From NCBI GenBank assembly GCA_946480245.1, contig CAMLIZ010000029.1:1-38701 (forward strand): DNA of 38,701 bases, given 5' to 3'. The notes below the pieces were generated by a model. That model ran no database searches. It had not been told where the DNA came from and was given only the letters and a program-made list of their open reading frames with translations. This DNA is from an uncultured Pseudomonadota bacterium. GTDB lineage: Bacteria > Pseudomonadota > Gammaproteobacteria > Burkholderiales > Burkholderiaceae. This document shows positions 16,632 through 23,918 of this stretch, piece after piece. Position numbers and translations under genes: made by a program. Position 1 is the stretch's first letter. Every line of letters starts with the position of its first letter.

Positions 16632-18705
16632 GTCCGTACTGCGGCCGTTGCGGGCCGCGTGGCGCTGGCTGGCGTCGTTCCGGCGCCGCATCTTCGTGCG
16701 CAGCGTGTTCCTGCTGCTGGCGGTGGCCACCGTGACGCTGGCGCTGGCGGTGCTGCGCCAGGAGAAACGCCTCAGCTACGCCAACTACCGCCGCAGCGTG
16801 GCCAAGACCGAGGCCCAGGTGCTGGCCCGGCTGCACCATCCGTCGGGCCAGCTGGCGCTGATGAACCCGCAGGTGTTCGCCGAGGGCGCGGTCACGCCGC
16901 TGCGCCCGCTGCTGCTGCCGTATTCGGCCATCGACTTCGACGACCCGGACAAGGTGCAGCAGGCGGTGGAACTGGCCGGCTGCCTGGTGCAGTACCCCGA
17001 CCACGCGTCGCTGTGCGTGGCGGTGGCACGCAACGCCTGGGCGGGAGGCTTCCTGTACATCGCGGGCAGCTTTGCCAGCCCCGGCCCGCTGGTGCCGCGT
17101 GAGCGAGGCGAGCGCGACGTGAGCCGCGCGCACCGGGTGCGCGTGAGCGTGTCGCTGCCCGGCGGCACCGAGCGCTGGATCGCGCCGTTCGAGCTGCCCG
17201 TCAGCAGCCGCTCGCCGCGGCGCGGGCGGCTCACCGGTTTCAGCGGCACCGGCCCGGTGCTGGCCAACACGCGGCCGGTGCGGGACTTCCGCGGCTGGCT
17301 GTGGCAGGAGCGCTATTGCCTGGAGGGCAGCGAGCCCTGCCTGCACCGCTCGTTCTTCTCGATCCGGCTGCCGGTGGAGGCCTTCCGCGAGGCGCTGTTC
17401 GACACCTCGCGTCCGCTCGTGTGGCCGCCGCCGGAGCTGGACCGCATCGTTGTCGGCCTGCAGGTGCTCGCGCCGGGCGACGACACCCCGCTGTTCGACA
17501 GCAACGACCCGCGCGCCACGCCGCCGTTTTCGCTCGCCGAGCTGAAGGCCTTCCTGCTGCCGGGTGAGACGCTTCAGGTGCTGCGACGCGTGCCCAACCA
17601 AGCGTCGGTGCCGCTGCTCACGCTCACCGGCGACAAGGCCGTCACGCGGGCCTGGCTGAGCCGGCTCGTGCACAAGCTGCCGGTGGAGGACGACAACACG
17701 CCGATCGAGGCGCGCGAGGAGATCGCCACGCCGCTGGGCAGCTACGAGATCGTGCTGACGGGCGACGTGCGCACGGTGGACGAAACGCTGGCCGCGGTGG
17801 CCACCCGCCTCACGGTCTTCGCGGCAGCGATGCTGCTCGCGGTGGGGGTGGCGTGGCTGGTGATCGAGCTCGGCCTGATCCGGCGCATCACCGTGCTCAC
17901 GCACCGTGCGCGTGCCGTGTCGCGCGACATGCAGGGCAGCCGCGGGCCGGGCGAGCTGCAGGTGGCGGACCTGCGCAGCACCGACGAGCTGGGCATCCTG
18001 GCCGGTGCCCTGGCCGACCTGCTGCAGCGGGTGAAGGAGGACATGCGGCGCGAGCGCCTGCGCGCCGAGCAGGAGAAGGACCTGTGGCACGCGGTGGGCC
18101 ACGAGATCATGTCGCCGCTGCAAAGCCTGATCGCCTTGCACGGCGGGCCGGACGACCCGAGCGCGCGCTACATCGAGCGCATGCAGCAGGCGCTGCGCGT
18201 GCTGTATGGCAGTGCCTCACCGAGCGAGGCCTTCGAGACCACTGCGCTGCAGCTGCAGCCGCTCGACCTGCAGGCCTTTGCGCAGCACGTGGCCGGCAAC
18301 GCGCCGCATGCCGGCATCGAGCAGGTGGTGTTCGAGCCGGCCACGCGCGAGCCGGTGATGGTGCGCGCCGACGAGTACCGGCTGGAGGACGTGGTGACCC
18401 ACGTGCTGCGCAATGCCGAGCGCTACCGCACGCCCGGCACGCCGATCACGCTGCGGCTGGCGGTGCGCGATGGCAATGCCGAACTGCGCATCCACAACCA
18501 CGGCCCGTCGATCGCACCCGAGCTGATCGACAAGATCTTCGAGTACGGCGTGTCCGACCCGGCCCACGCCGAAGCGGGTGAGCGCCGCGGGCAGGGCTTG
18601 TTCGTGGCCAAGACCTACATGGCCAAGATGGGCGGCACGATCCACGCGCTCAACGCCGACGGCGGCGTCGCGCTGGTGCTGGCGCTGCCGCTCGTAAACG
18701 GGTAG
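16621..18705 (+). CDS. Sensor histidine kinase with a large extracytoplasmic domain
   Basis: A 694-residue inner-membrane kinase, partner of the regulator it overlaps. Membrane helix 1 is at about 24-45 (IFVRSVFLLLAVATVTLALA). An extracytoplasmic domain of about 350 residues, including CLVQYPDHASLC and RYCLEGSEPCLHR cysteine pairs, runs to helix 2 at about 396-418. A HAMP-like linker follows (VLTHRARAVSRDM, STDELGILAGALADLLQRV). The phosphorylated histidine is H494 in HEIMSPL, where S498 replaces the usual Thr/Asn. N box: THVLRNAERYR. G boxes: IFEYGVSD and GQGLFVAKTYM. The sensor domain is unlike PAS or Cache motifs that I recognise, so the signal is unknown. Confidence 0.92.
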   Translation: MRGRSVLRPLRAAWRWLASFRRRIFVRSVFLLLAVATVTLALAVLRQEKRLSYANYRRSVAKTEAQVLARLHHPSGQLALMNPQVFAEGAVTPLRPLLLPYSAIDFDDPDKVQQAVELAGCLVQYPDHASLCVAVARNAWAGGFLYIAGSFASPGPLVPRERGERDVSRAHRVRVSVSLPGGTERWIAPFELPVSSRSPRRGRLTGFSGTGPVLANTRPVRDFRGWLWQERYCLEGSEPCLHRSFFSIRLPVEAFREALFDTSRPLVWPPPELDRIVVGLQVLAPGDDTPLFDSNDPRATPPFSLAELKAFLLPGETLQVLRRVPNQASVPLLTLTGDKAVTRAWLSRLVHKLPVEDDNTPIEAREEIATPLGSYEIVLTGDVRTVDETLAAVATRLTVFAAAMLLAVGVAWLVIELGLIRRITVLTHRARAVSRDMQGSRGPGELQVADLRSTDELGILAGALADLLQRVKEDMRRERLRAEQEKDLWHAVGHEIMSPLQSLIALHGGPDDPSARYIERMQQALRVLYGSASPSEAFETTALQLQPLDLQAFAQHVAGNAPHAGIEQVVFEPATREPVMVRADEYRLEDVVTHVLRNAERYRTPGTPITLRLAVRDGNAELRIHNHGPSIAPELIDKIFEYGVSDPAHAEAGERRGQGLFVAKTYMAKMGGTIHALNADGGVALVLALPLVNG

Positions 18706-18737
18706 AAACGCACTCCTTTGGAGGCAGGAGAAGAAGA

Positions 18738-19088
18738 ATGCTGGCCCTTGTGCTCGTTGCCGTGGTGGCGCTGATCCACCTGTACATCGTGCTGCTCGAG
18801 ATGTGGCTGTGGGACACGCCGCGCGGGCGCAAGGCCTTCGGCACCACGCCGGAGTTCTCGGCCGCCACCAAGGTGCTGGCGATGAACCAGGGCCTGTACA
18901 ACGGCTTTCTCGCCGCCGGGCTGGTCTGGGGCCTGCTGCTCGGCGCCGCGGGCCGGCCGGTGCTCGTGTTCTTTCTCGGCTGCGTGATCGTGGCGGGTGT
19001 GTTCGGCGCCGCCACTGCGTCGCGCCGCATCCTGTGGGTGCAGGCGTTTCCCGCTGCGCTGGCGCTCGCCGCGGTACTGCTGAGCTAG
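18738..19088 (+). CDS. DUF1304 small membrane protein
   Basis: A 116-residue protein with four hydrophobic helices. The family pattern is clear: IHLYIVLLEMWLWDTPRGRK near the start and the AMNQGLYNGFLAAGLVWGLL segment in the middle. DUF1304 proteins are integral inner-membrane proteins of unknown function. An AGGAG ribosome site lies 8 bases before the ATG. Its stop TAG lies in a CTAG that also gives the stop of the converging oxidoreductase gene. Confidence 0.92.
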   Translation: MLALVLVAVVALIHLYIVLLEMWLWDTPRGRKAFGTTPEFSAATKVLAMNQGLYNGFLAAGLVWGLLLGAAGRPVLVFFLGCVIVAGVFGAATASRRILWVQAFPAALALAAVLLS

Positions 19089-19675
19089 GCCGCCTTGCTG
19101 CCCAGCTTGCGCAGCTTGGCCTGCCAATCGATGCGCTGCGCGTCGCTCATGCTGTCGACCGTACCGATCAGTGTTTCGTGGATCGGGGCGATGCCCACGA
19201 AGCCGAGAATGTTGCGCTCGAGGGCCTTCAGGCTGTGCGCGCGAAAGTACCAGCGGTAGGCCAACGCGGGCATCCCCATCGTGACGACGACGCGTGCCGA
19301 GCGGCCCTTCAGCAGCTTGGTGGGCAGCCCGTGCTCGCCGCTCGGCGCACCGAGTGCAAAGCCGGGCCGCGCCACCTGCTCGAGGAAGCCCTTCATCAGC
19401 GCCGGCATGCCGCCCAGCCAGAGCGGAAAGAACAGCACCAGGTGTTCGGCCCACAGGATGTCCTGCTGGGCTGCCACCAGCGCGCGCGGCAGGCTGCCGC
19501 CTTCCCACTCCTGCTTGCTGCGCAGCAGGGGGAAGTCGAGCTTGGCGATCTCGATCGTGCGCGTCTCGTGGCCCGCTTGTGCGGCGCCATCGGCATAGGC
19601 ATGGGCCAGGGCATGGCCGAAGTGGGGCTGGCCCGCATCCGGGTGGCCCTGCAGCAGGAGGATGTGTCGAGGCAT
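19085..19675 (-). CDS. Flavodoxin-like NAD(P)H oxidoreductase (KefF/quinone reductase family)
   Basis: About 196 residues with a flavodoxin-like fold. The opening ILLLQGHPDAGQPHFGHALA binds the FMN phosphate, and the EHLVLFFPLWLGGMPALMKG segment is the family's second flavin loop. A later LKGRSARVVVTMGMPALAYR segment also fits. These enzymes pass two electrons from NAD(P)H to quinones or similar compounds in the cytoplasm. Starts at 19675, 19684 and 19708 are all possible; none has a strong ribosome site. I give the one matching the usual N-terminus. It lies 57 bases downstream of the TetR gene on the same strand, so it may be co-transcribed with it and be a target. Confidence 0.88.
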   Translation of the reverse strand: MPRHILLLQGHPDAGQPHFGHALAHAYADGAAQAGHETRTIEIAKLDFPLLRSKQEWEGGSLPRALVAAQQDILWAEHLVLFFPLWLGGMPALMKGFLEQVARPGFALGAPSGEHGLPTKLLKGRSARVVVTMGMPALAYRWYFRAHSLKALERNILGFVGIAPIHETLIGTVDSMSDAQRIDWQAKLRKLGSKAA

Positions 19676-19732
19676 GGCCGGCATGCTCGCGCGCCCCGCG
19701 CCGGACACGCTTGACCCAACGCAAGCGCGTGG

Positions 19733-20344
19733 TCAGCAGGGTAGCGTGCCGTCGATCACCGTGCGCACCAGGTGCGCGGCCGCGCCGGTGAGCGCGGGCA
19801 GCTGCTCCACGGTGTTCTGCTCGATCGCCTGCAGGATCAGCTCGTTGATGCCGCCGACGATCGCCATCGCCATCGCGGGCAGCAGCGGTGCCGGCAAGGC
19901 GGCGCGGCTGCCGACCACGCCGACGATGAAATCGGCGATGTCCTGGTTCACGCGGCGCCGCACGCGCAGGCCCTCCGGGCCGAGGTGCAGGATTTCGATG
20001 AACAGCGTGCGCAGCAGCGGCGGGTTGCAGGCCAGCGTGGCCAGGTAGGCCTGAACCGCGCGCTCCACCTGCGCATGCCAGTCCTGCGCGGGGTCGATGG
20101 CCTGCTGCAACGCCTCCAGCGCCTGCCGGCTGGCGGCCACGTACAGCGCGAACAGGCATTCCGCCTTGCCCGCGAACTGCTCGTAGAAGGTGCGCTTGGA
20201 CACGCGTGCTTCGGCCGCGATGTCGGCGATGGTGGTGTCGGCGTAGCCCTTGCGGGCGACGACGGCGGACATGGCATCGAGCAGGCGGCGGCGGTGGTCG
20301 GCCAGGTCGGCCGGGCGGGGAGAGGGCATCACGCGAGTGTCCAT
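19733..20344 (-). CDS. TetR-family transcriptional regulator
   Basis: A 203-residue repressor of usual TetR size. The helix-turn-helix is TTIADIAAEARVSKRTFYEQ at about residues 36-55, after an opening RRRLLDAMSAVVARKGY. The C-terminal ligand domain has ALPAPLLPAMAMAIVGGINE and the TLFIEILHLGPEGLRVRRR region. Starts at 20344 and 20329 are both possible and ribosome sites are weak. It diverges from a predicted metal-dependent hydrolase, with two matching operators in the gap, so self-repression and control of both sides is likely. Confidence 0.92.
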   Translation of the reverse strand: MDTRVMPSPRPADLADHRRRLLDAMSAVVARKGYADTTIADIAAEARVSKRTFYEQFAGKAECLFALYVAASRQALEALQQAIDPAQDWHAQVERAVQAYLATLACNPPLLRTLFIEILHLGPEGLRVRRRVNQDIADFIVGVVGSRAALPAPLLPAMAMAIVGGINELILQAIEQNTVEQLPALTGAAAHLVRTVIDGTLPC

Positions 20345-20355
20345 CGGGAGGCCAA

Positions 20356-20373
20356 TGGTACTTGACAGTACCA
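20356..20373. promoter_or_regulatory. TetR-family operator 1, overlapping a TTGACA -35 box
   Basis: TGGTACT, spacer TGAC, AGTACCA: perfect 7-base arms, 18 bases in all. The rightward strand contains a perfect -35 hexamer TTGACA at 20362-20367 inside it. It lies 12 bases upstream of the regulator's 20344 start. Confidence 0.75.
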
Positions 20374-20399
20374 AGCGCGACCGGCACATTCGCCTGCGT

Positions 20400-20417
20400 T
20401 GGTACCAACGAGTACCG
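20400..20417. promoter_or_regulatory. TetR-family operator 2
   Basis: TGGTACC, spacer AACG, AGTACCG has the same 7-4-7 layout as operator 1 with one imperfect pair. Centres are 44 bases apart. It lies 20 bases before the hydrolase ATG, so a bound repressor would block that gene. Confidence 0.65.
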
Positions 20418-20436
20418 TGCCTTTCCGGAGTTGCCG

Positions 20437-21255
20437 ATGACCGATCTCGTGGTGCGCCGCCTGCTGATCGACCTGGACCGACCGATCGAGCGCCATTGGT
20501 GCGCGGGTGACGCCTTCCGAACGGCCTACCTGAACGCGCTGTCGATGAGCTTCCCGATCGGCGAGCAGTTCTTCATCGACTCGGTGCGCAACGGGGTGAA
20601 GGCGCTGCCGCCGCAGCAGCGTGCGCGCTTCGAGGCCGAGGTGCAGGGTTTCGTGGGGCAGGAGGCCACGCATCGGCGCATCCATGGGCTGTTCAACGCG
20701 CACCTGGAGCGGCAAGGCCTGGTGAACCGCTGGCAGGAACGTGCCGCCAGGCGCATTGCCCGTCTGGCGACGCTGGAGGTGCGCCATCACCTCGCGGCCA
20801 CCGCGGCTTACGAGCATTTCACGGCGATCCTGGCCGAGCACCTGCTGGCGCGGCCATGGCAGTTCGAGGGCACCGAGCCACGCCTGCAGACCATGTGGCT
20901 GTGGCATGCGGCCGAAGAGTCGGAGCACAAGAGCACGGCGTTCGACCTGTACCAGGCGCTGGGCGGCGACCATCGCTGGCGCCTGCGCTGGTTCCGCCTG
21001 GCCACCACCTATTTCATCGTCGACTCCCTGCGGCAGACGGTGAACAACCTCTGGCATGACCGCACGCTCTGGCGTCCGAGCACCTGGGTGGGCGCCGCCC
21101 GCTTCTTCTTCGGCAAGGGCGGACTGGTGCGCGAGTGCTTCAAGCCCTGGCGCGCCTACCTGCGTCGCGACTTTCATCCGGCGCAACTGGGTACGCAGCG
21201 CTCGGCAGAGTGGCTGCGGGCGCATCGCGGCGACTACAAGGTGGTGGGCACCTGA
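20437..21255 (+). CDS. Predicted metal-dependent hydrolase (PF10118-type)
   Basis: A 272-residue protein of a family annotated as predicted metal-dependent hydrolases. Ferritin-like metal ligands are visible: PIGEQFFIDSVRNG near 45, GQEATHRRIHGLF near 72, AYEHFTAILAEHLL near 127, and WHAAEESEHKSTAFDLYQAL near 155. The C-terminal part has aromatic helices that may touch the membrane. A CCGGAG ribosome site precedes ATG 20437. It is divergent from the TetR gene and likely its target. The true substrate is unknown for the family; an oxygenase role is as plausible as hydrolysis given the EXXH-like motifs. Confidence 0.85.
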   Translation: MTDLVVRRLLIDLDRPIERHWCAGDAFRTAYLNALSMSFPIGEQFFIDSVRNGVKALPPQQRARFEAEVQGFVGQEATHRRIHGLFNAHLERQGLVNRWQERAARRIARLATLEVRHHLAATAAYEHFTAILAEHLLARPWQFEGTEPRLQTMWLWHAAEESEHKSTAFDLYQALGGDHRWRLRWFRLATTYFIVDSLRQTVNNLWHDRTLWRPSTWVGAARFFFGKGGLVRECFKPWRAYLRRDFHPAQLGTQRSAEWLRAHRGDYKVVGT

Positions 21256-21273
21256 GGCGGCACGCCGCTCAAG

Positions 21274-21660
21274 TCAGCTGCCTTCGGCGAACGCCTTCAG
21301 CTTGCCCAGCGCCACGTCCCATTCGCGGCCGATCACCTCCAGCGATCGGCGCGCCTCCTCGATCTGCCCGGGCTCCAGTTGCCACAGGCGCTCGCGCCCC
21401 AGTTTCACGTCGCGCACCACGCCCGCGTCCGCCAGCACCTGCAGGTGCTTGGTCACCGCCTGTCGGCTGATGTCGGTGTTGGCCGTGAGTTGCGCGATCG
21501 AGAAGGTGCCTCCTGCACACAGCACTGCCACCAGCTTCAGACGCGTGGCGTCGCCGAGCGCCGCGAACACGCCGGCGAGCGTGTCGCTGGCCTGCACCAG
21601 CCCGGGCAGGCCGGCGGCGCGCGCCGCCGGCGCACGGCGCCTTGCGCTAGGCGCCGACAT
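21274..21660 (-). CDS. ArsR-family helix-turn-helix regulator
   Basis: A 128-residue regulator. The winged helix is at about 30-95: FAALGDATRLKLVAVLCAGG, then the recognition region TNTDISRQAVTKHLQVLADA, and wing VVRDVKLGRERLWQL. No metal-binding cysteine motif (CVC-type) is present, so it belongs to the group that works with SRPBCC partners rather than the metal sensors. Its ATG at 21660 overlaps the end of the SRPBCC gene by 14 bases, so both are made from one leftward message. Two matching operators lie upstream of that message. Confidence 0.93.
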   Translation of the reverse strand: MSAPSARRRAPAARAAGLPGLVQASDTLAGVFAALGDATRLKLVAVLCAGGTFSIAQLTANTDISRQAVTKHLQVLADAGVVRDVKLGRERLWQLEPGQIEEARRSLEVIGREWDVALGKLKAFAEGS

Positions 21661-22114
21661 GGCGCGCGATGTTGTCCATCTGGCTGTCCCAGCCGCGGCT
21701 GTTCATGCGGAACGCCTCCAGCCGCCGCTGCGGCGGCACTTGATCGAAGCCGCTTTCCACGACCGTCAACCGTGTGCCTTGGCCCGGCGCTTCTTCGAGG
21801 GTGAAGCTCACCAGCGTGGGCGTCTCGTGCGTGTAGTCCACTGCCGGATCCATGGGATACGGATGCCAGCGGAACGCCATGCGGGTGGGGGGATCCAGGG
21901 TCTCCACGACCACGTCGAACCACAGATGCTCGTAGCCCGGATAGGTGATGTGCCCGCGGGTGCGCTGGCCGGGCGCGAAGGTCTGGCCTTTCAGGTCCAC
22001 GCCGAACCAGCTGCCGAATTCTTCGGCGTTCGTCAGCGCGCGCCAGACGCGCTCGCGCGACGCCTGGATCAGGATGCTGCGTTCGATGCGGTCGGTGTCG
22101 GAGGGAGTGTTCAT
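21647..22114 (-). CDS. SRPBCC (AHSA1-like) domain protein
   Basis: A 155-residue START-like ligand-binding fold. Family signs are an opening IERSILIQASRERVWRALTN, AEEFGSWFGVDLKG, and the C-terminal FRMNSRGWDSQMDNIARHV helix. These proteins hold a hydrophobic ligand in a deep cavity, and the ligand here is unknown. An AAGGAG ribosome site lies before ATG 22114. It is the first gene of an SRPBCC-ArsR pair, an arrangement common in proteobacteria and typical of self-regulated units. Confidence 0.93.
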   Translation of the reverse strand: MNTPSDTDRIERSILIQASRERVWRALTNAEEFGSWFGVDLKGQTFAPGQRTRGHITYPGYEHLWFDVVVETLDPPTRMAFRWHPYPMDPAVDYTHETPTLVSFTLEEAPGQGTRLTVVESGFDQVPPQRRLEAFRMNSRGWDSQMDNIARHVGA

Positions 22115-22130
22115 GTCATCGTCTCCTTTA

Positions 22131-22148
22131 TGCAACCATAAAGTTGCG
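22131..22148. promoter_or_regulatory. ArsR-family operator, proximal
   Basis: TGCAAC, six bases, GTTGCG: the same 6-6-6 layout as the distal copy with one mismatch. It lies between the -10 box and the SRPBCC start, so a bound regulator would block elongation or the start region. Confidence 0.6.
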
Positions 22149-22155
22149 TATCCGG

Positions 22156-22184
22156 ATTGTGAGCCTGTGCACCTCGATTTGCAA
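22156..22184 (-). promoter_or_regulatory. Candidate promoter of the SRPBCC-ArsR pair
   Basis: Read leftward, -35 TTGCAA (22179-22184) and -10 CACAAT (22156-22161) are 17 bases apart. Each has at least four consensus matches. The -35 lies inside the distal operator and the proximal operator follows the -10, as expected for repression. Confidence 0.5.
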
Positions 22185-22197
22185 CCGAACGGTTGCA
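22180..22197. promoter_or_regulatory. ArsR-family operator, distal
   Basis: TGCAACCG, AA, CGGTTGCA is a perfect 18-base palindrome with 8-base arms. It overlaps the -35 of the leftward promoter. Its centre is 49 bases from that of the proximal copy. Confidence 0.7.
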
Positions 22198-22237
22198 TGT
22201 AAGGTGGCCTGGCCGCGACTCCGTATAGTCCGCGCCC

Positions 22238-22453
22238 ATGATCGTCTTCTATTGGGTGATGGGGGTGCTCATCGTCGGCACCTTCCTGCCCTCCGTGCTG
22301 TACCTGCTGCTGTATGCGCTCACCGGGCGCGACGAGGCTGGACGGCGCGCCCGCAAGCTGTGGTCGTTCACGCGCATGTTCGCGCTGCTCGCGTTCAACA
22401 TCCTCGTGTGGGGGCACGTGGCGGTGGGGCTGTGGCACGTCTGGCGCGGCTGA
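22238..22453 (+). CDS. Small membrane protein of unknown function (71 residues)
   Basis: Two hydrophobic helices at about residues 4-27 (FYWVMGVLIVGTFLPSVLYL) and 47-66 (MFALLAFNILVWGHVAVGLW), joined by a basic loop with DEAGRRARKLW. No family recognised. No ribosome site is seen. A TATAGT -10-like hexamer at 22224-22229 ends 8 bases before the ATG, so the transcript may have almost no leader. It lies between the ArsR operators and a convergent histidine kinase. Composition and clean codon frame support a real gene. Confidence 0.6.
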   Translation: MIVFYWVMGVLIVGTFLPSVLYLLLYALTGRDEAGRRARKLWSFTRMFALLAFNILVWGHVAVGLWHVWRG

Positions 22454-22471
22454 GGCCGCGCGCCTCGCCCG

Positions 22472-23776
22472 TCAATGCGCGCGGTCCGGTGCCAGTGGCG
22501 AGTGCTCGGTGGGCAATGCGGCCAGCCCGCCCGACAAGGTGTCGCCGTCGCGCCGCAGCGTGACGGTGAAGGCGCTGCCCTGACCCTCCACGCTTTCCAC
22601 GTCGATGCGGCCTTCCATCTGTTCGACGAGATGGCGCACCAGGACCAGCCCGATCCCGGTGCCGGGGATGCCCTGACGCTCGCGGCCGAGCCGGTTGAAG
22701 GGCTGGAACAGCTGCGACAGCTGTGCCGCGGACATGCCCAGCCCGGTGTCCCGCACCTCGATGCGCACTTCGTCGTCGACCGCTTCGGGCAGCAGGCGCA
22801 CACGCACTTCGCCGCCCGGACGGTTGAACTTGGTGGCATTGCTCAGCAGGTTGGTCATCACCTGGATCAGCCGCGTGCGGTCCGCGCGCACGGGCGGCAT
22901 GTGCTGCGGCAGCTCGCTGATCAGCGTCACCTGCTGCTCGGCGGCCTGCGGCTGCACCATGGCGGCGGCTTCGGCCACCACCGGCCCCAGATCCACGGCG
23001 CCCATGGTGAAGTTCTGGCGGCCTTGCTCGATGCGCGAGATGTCGAGGATGTCGTCGATCATCCGCACCAGGTGCCAGCCGCCGTCCTCGATGTGGCGCA
23101 GGTAGCCGTGCGCGCGTTCGGCATCGCCGTCGGCCAGCGCGCGGTCCGACAGCTGTGCGAAGCCGAGCACCGCGTTCAGCGGCGTGCGCAGCTCATGGCT
23201 CATGCGCGACAGGAACTCGCTCTTTGCGCTGCTGGCCAGCTCGGCCGCCTGGCGCGCGCGGTCGGCATCCTGCAGCCGCTGCCGCTCGGCCACCTCGCGC
23301 TCCAGCGCTTGCGTGCGCTCCTGGATGCGCGCCTCGAGCTCGGCGTTCATGCGCGCCAGGCCGGCTTCGGCACGGCGCCGCTCCACCGCCTGCGTCTCCA
23401 GGCGGGCGATCGCCGCCTGCAGCTGGTTCACCGAAGGCAGGCGCAACAGCTTGGGCACCATCGGCCACACCAGGACGGCGGTGGCCAGCGACGCGATGCC
23501 GGTGAGCACCTTCACGGCCGCCTGCAGTGCATATGCCGGCTCCCACACCGTGAGCAGCTGCGCGAGATGCGTGAAGCCGGACAGCAGGAAGAAGGCGCAC
23601 GAAACGTGCATCGCCCAGTTGAAACGCAGGTCCGCCCGTTGCCGCACGAGGCGCAGCAGCGCAAGGGGGATCGAGAGAAATGCCAACGCCATCAGCGCGT
23701 CTCCGGCCATCAGCGGCCACAACAGCGCGCGACTCCACGCAAGACACTCGCCGAGCGAGGGCAATGACGACGACAT
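22472..23776 (-). CDS. Histidine kinase with ethylene-receptor-like membrane domain
   Basis: A 434-residue kinase. Residues 15-110 hold three membrane helices that match the N-terminal domain of plant ETR1 and its bacterial relatives: DALMALAFLSIPLALLRLV, FFLLSGFTHLAQLL, and AVKVLTGIASLATAVLVWPM. Residue numbers run one ahead of ETR1, which supports the start at 23776. ETR1's D25, I35, P36 and H69 are kept (D26, I36, P37, H70), but Y32 is F33 and the copper ligand C65 is S66. A coiled coil covers about 116-185. The phosphorylated histidine is H194 (MSHELRTPLN). N box, DTGLGMSAAQ and GTGIGLVLVRHL follow. No regulator gene is adjacent. Confidence 0.9.
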   Translation of the reverse strand: MSSSLPSLGECLAWSRALLWPLMAGDALMALAFLSIPLALLRLVRQRADLRFNWAMHVSCAFFLLSGFTHLAQLLTVWEPAYALQAAVKVLTGIASLATAVLVWPMVPKLLRLPSVNQLQAAIARLETQAVERRRAEAGLARMNAELEARIQERTQALEREVAERQRLQDADRARQAAELASSAKSEFLSRMSHELRTPLNAVLGFAQLSDRALADGDAERAHGYLRHIEDGGWHLVRMIDDILDISRIEQGRQNFTMGAVDLGPVVAEAAAMVQPQAAEQQVTLISELPQHMPPVRADRTRLIQVMTNLLSNATKFNRPGGEVRVRLLPEAVDDEVRIEVRDTGLGMSAAQLSQLFQPFNRLGRERQGIPGTGIGLVLVRHLVEQMEGRIDVESVEGQGSAFTVTLRRDGDTLSGGLAALPTEHSPLAPDRAH

Positions 23777-23918
23777 GCCTAGCAGGCGGGCGATGGCTTC
23801 TGCCAAGAACTGGTCTCCGATCGGCGCCTTGCATGCGGGGCGCCCGATGCCATTGAACCTTCCAACGAAGCAAACCTGATGCCATCCCCCGACGGGGGGT
23901 ACTGCTATCGTCTCGACC

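Noticed and set aside
22224..22229. TATAGT as a proven promoter
   Set aside because: No -35 element lies at normal spacing, so it is kept only as a weak idea under the small membrane protein.
23886..23899. CCCCC-GAC-GGGGGG between the histidine kinase and the DUF1624 gene
   Set aside because: It is only a 5-base stem without a T run on either side, so it does not support a terminator; such short GC repeats are expected in this DNA.
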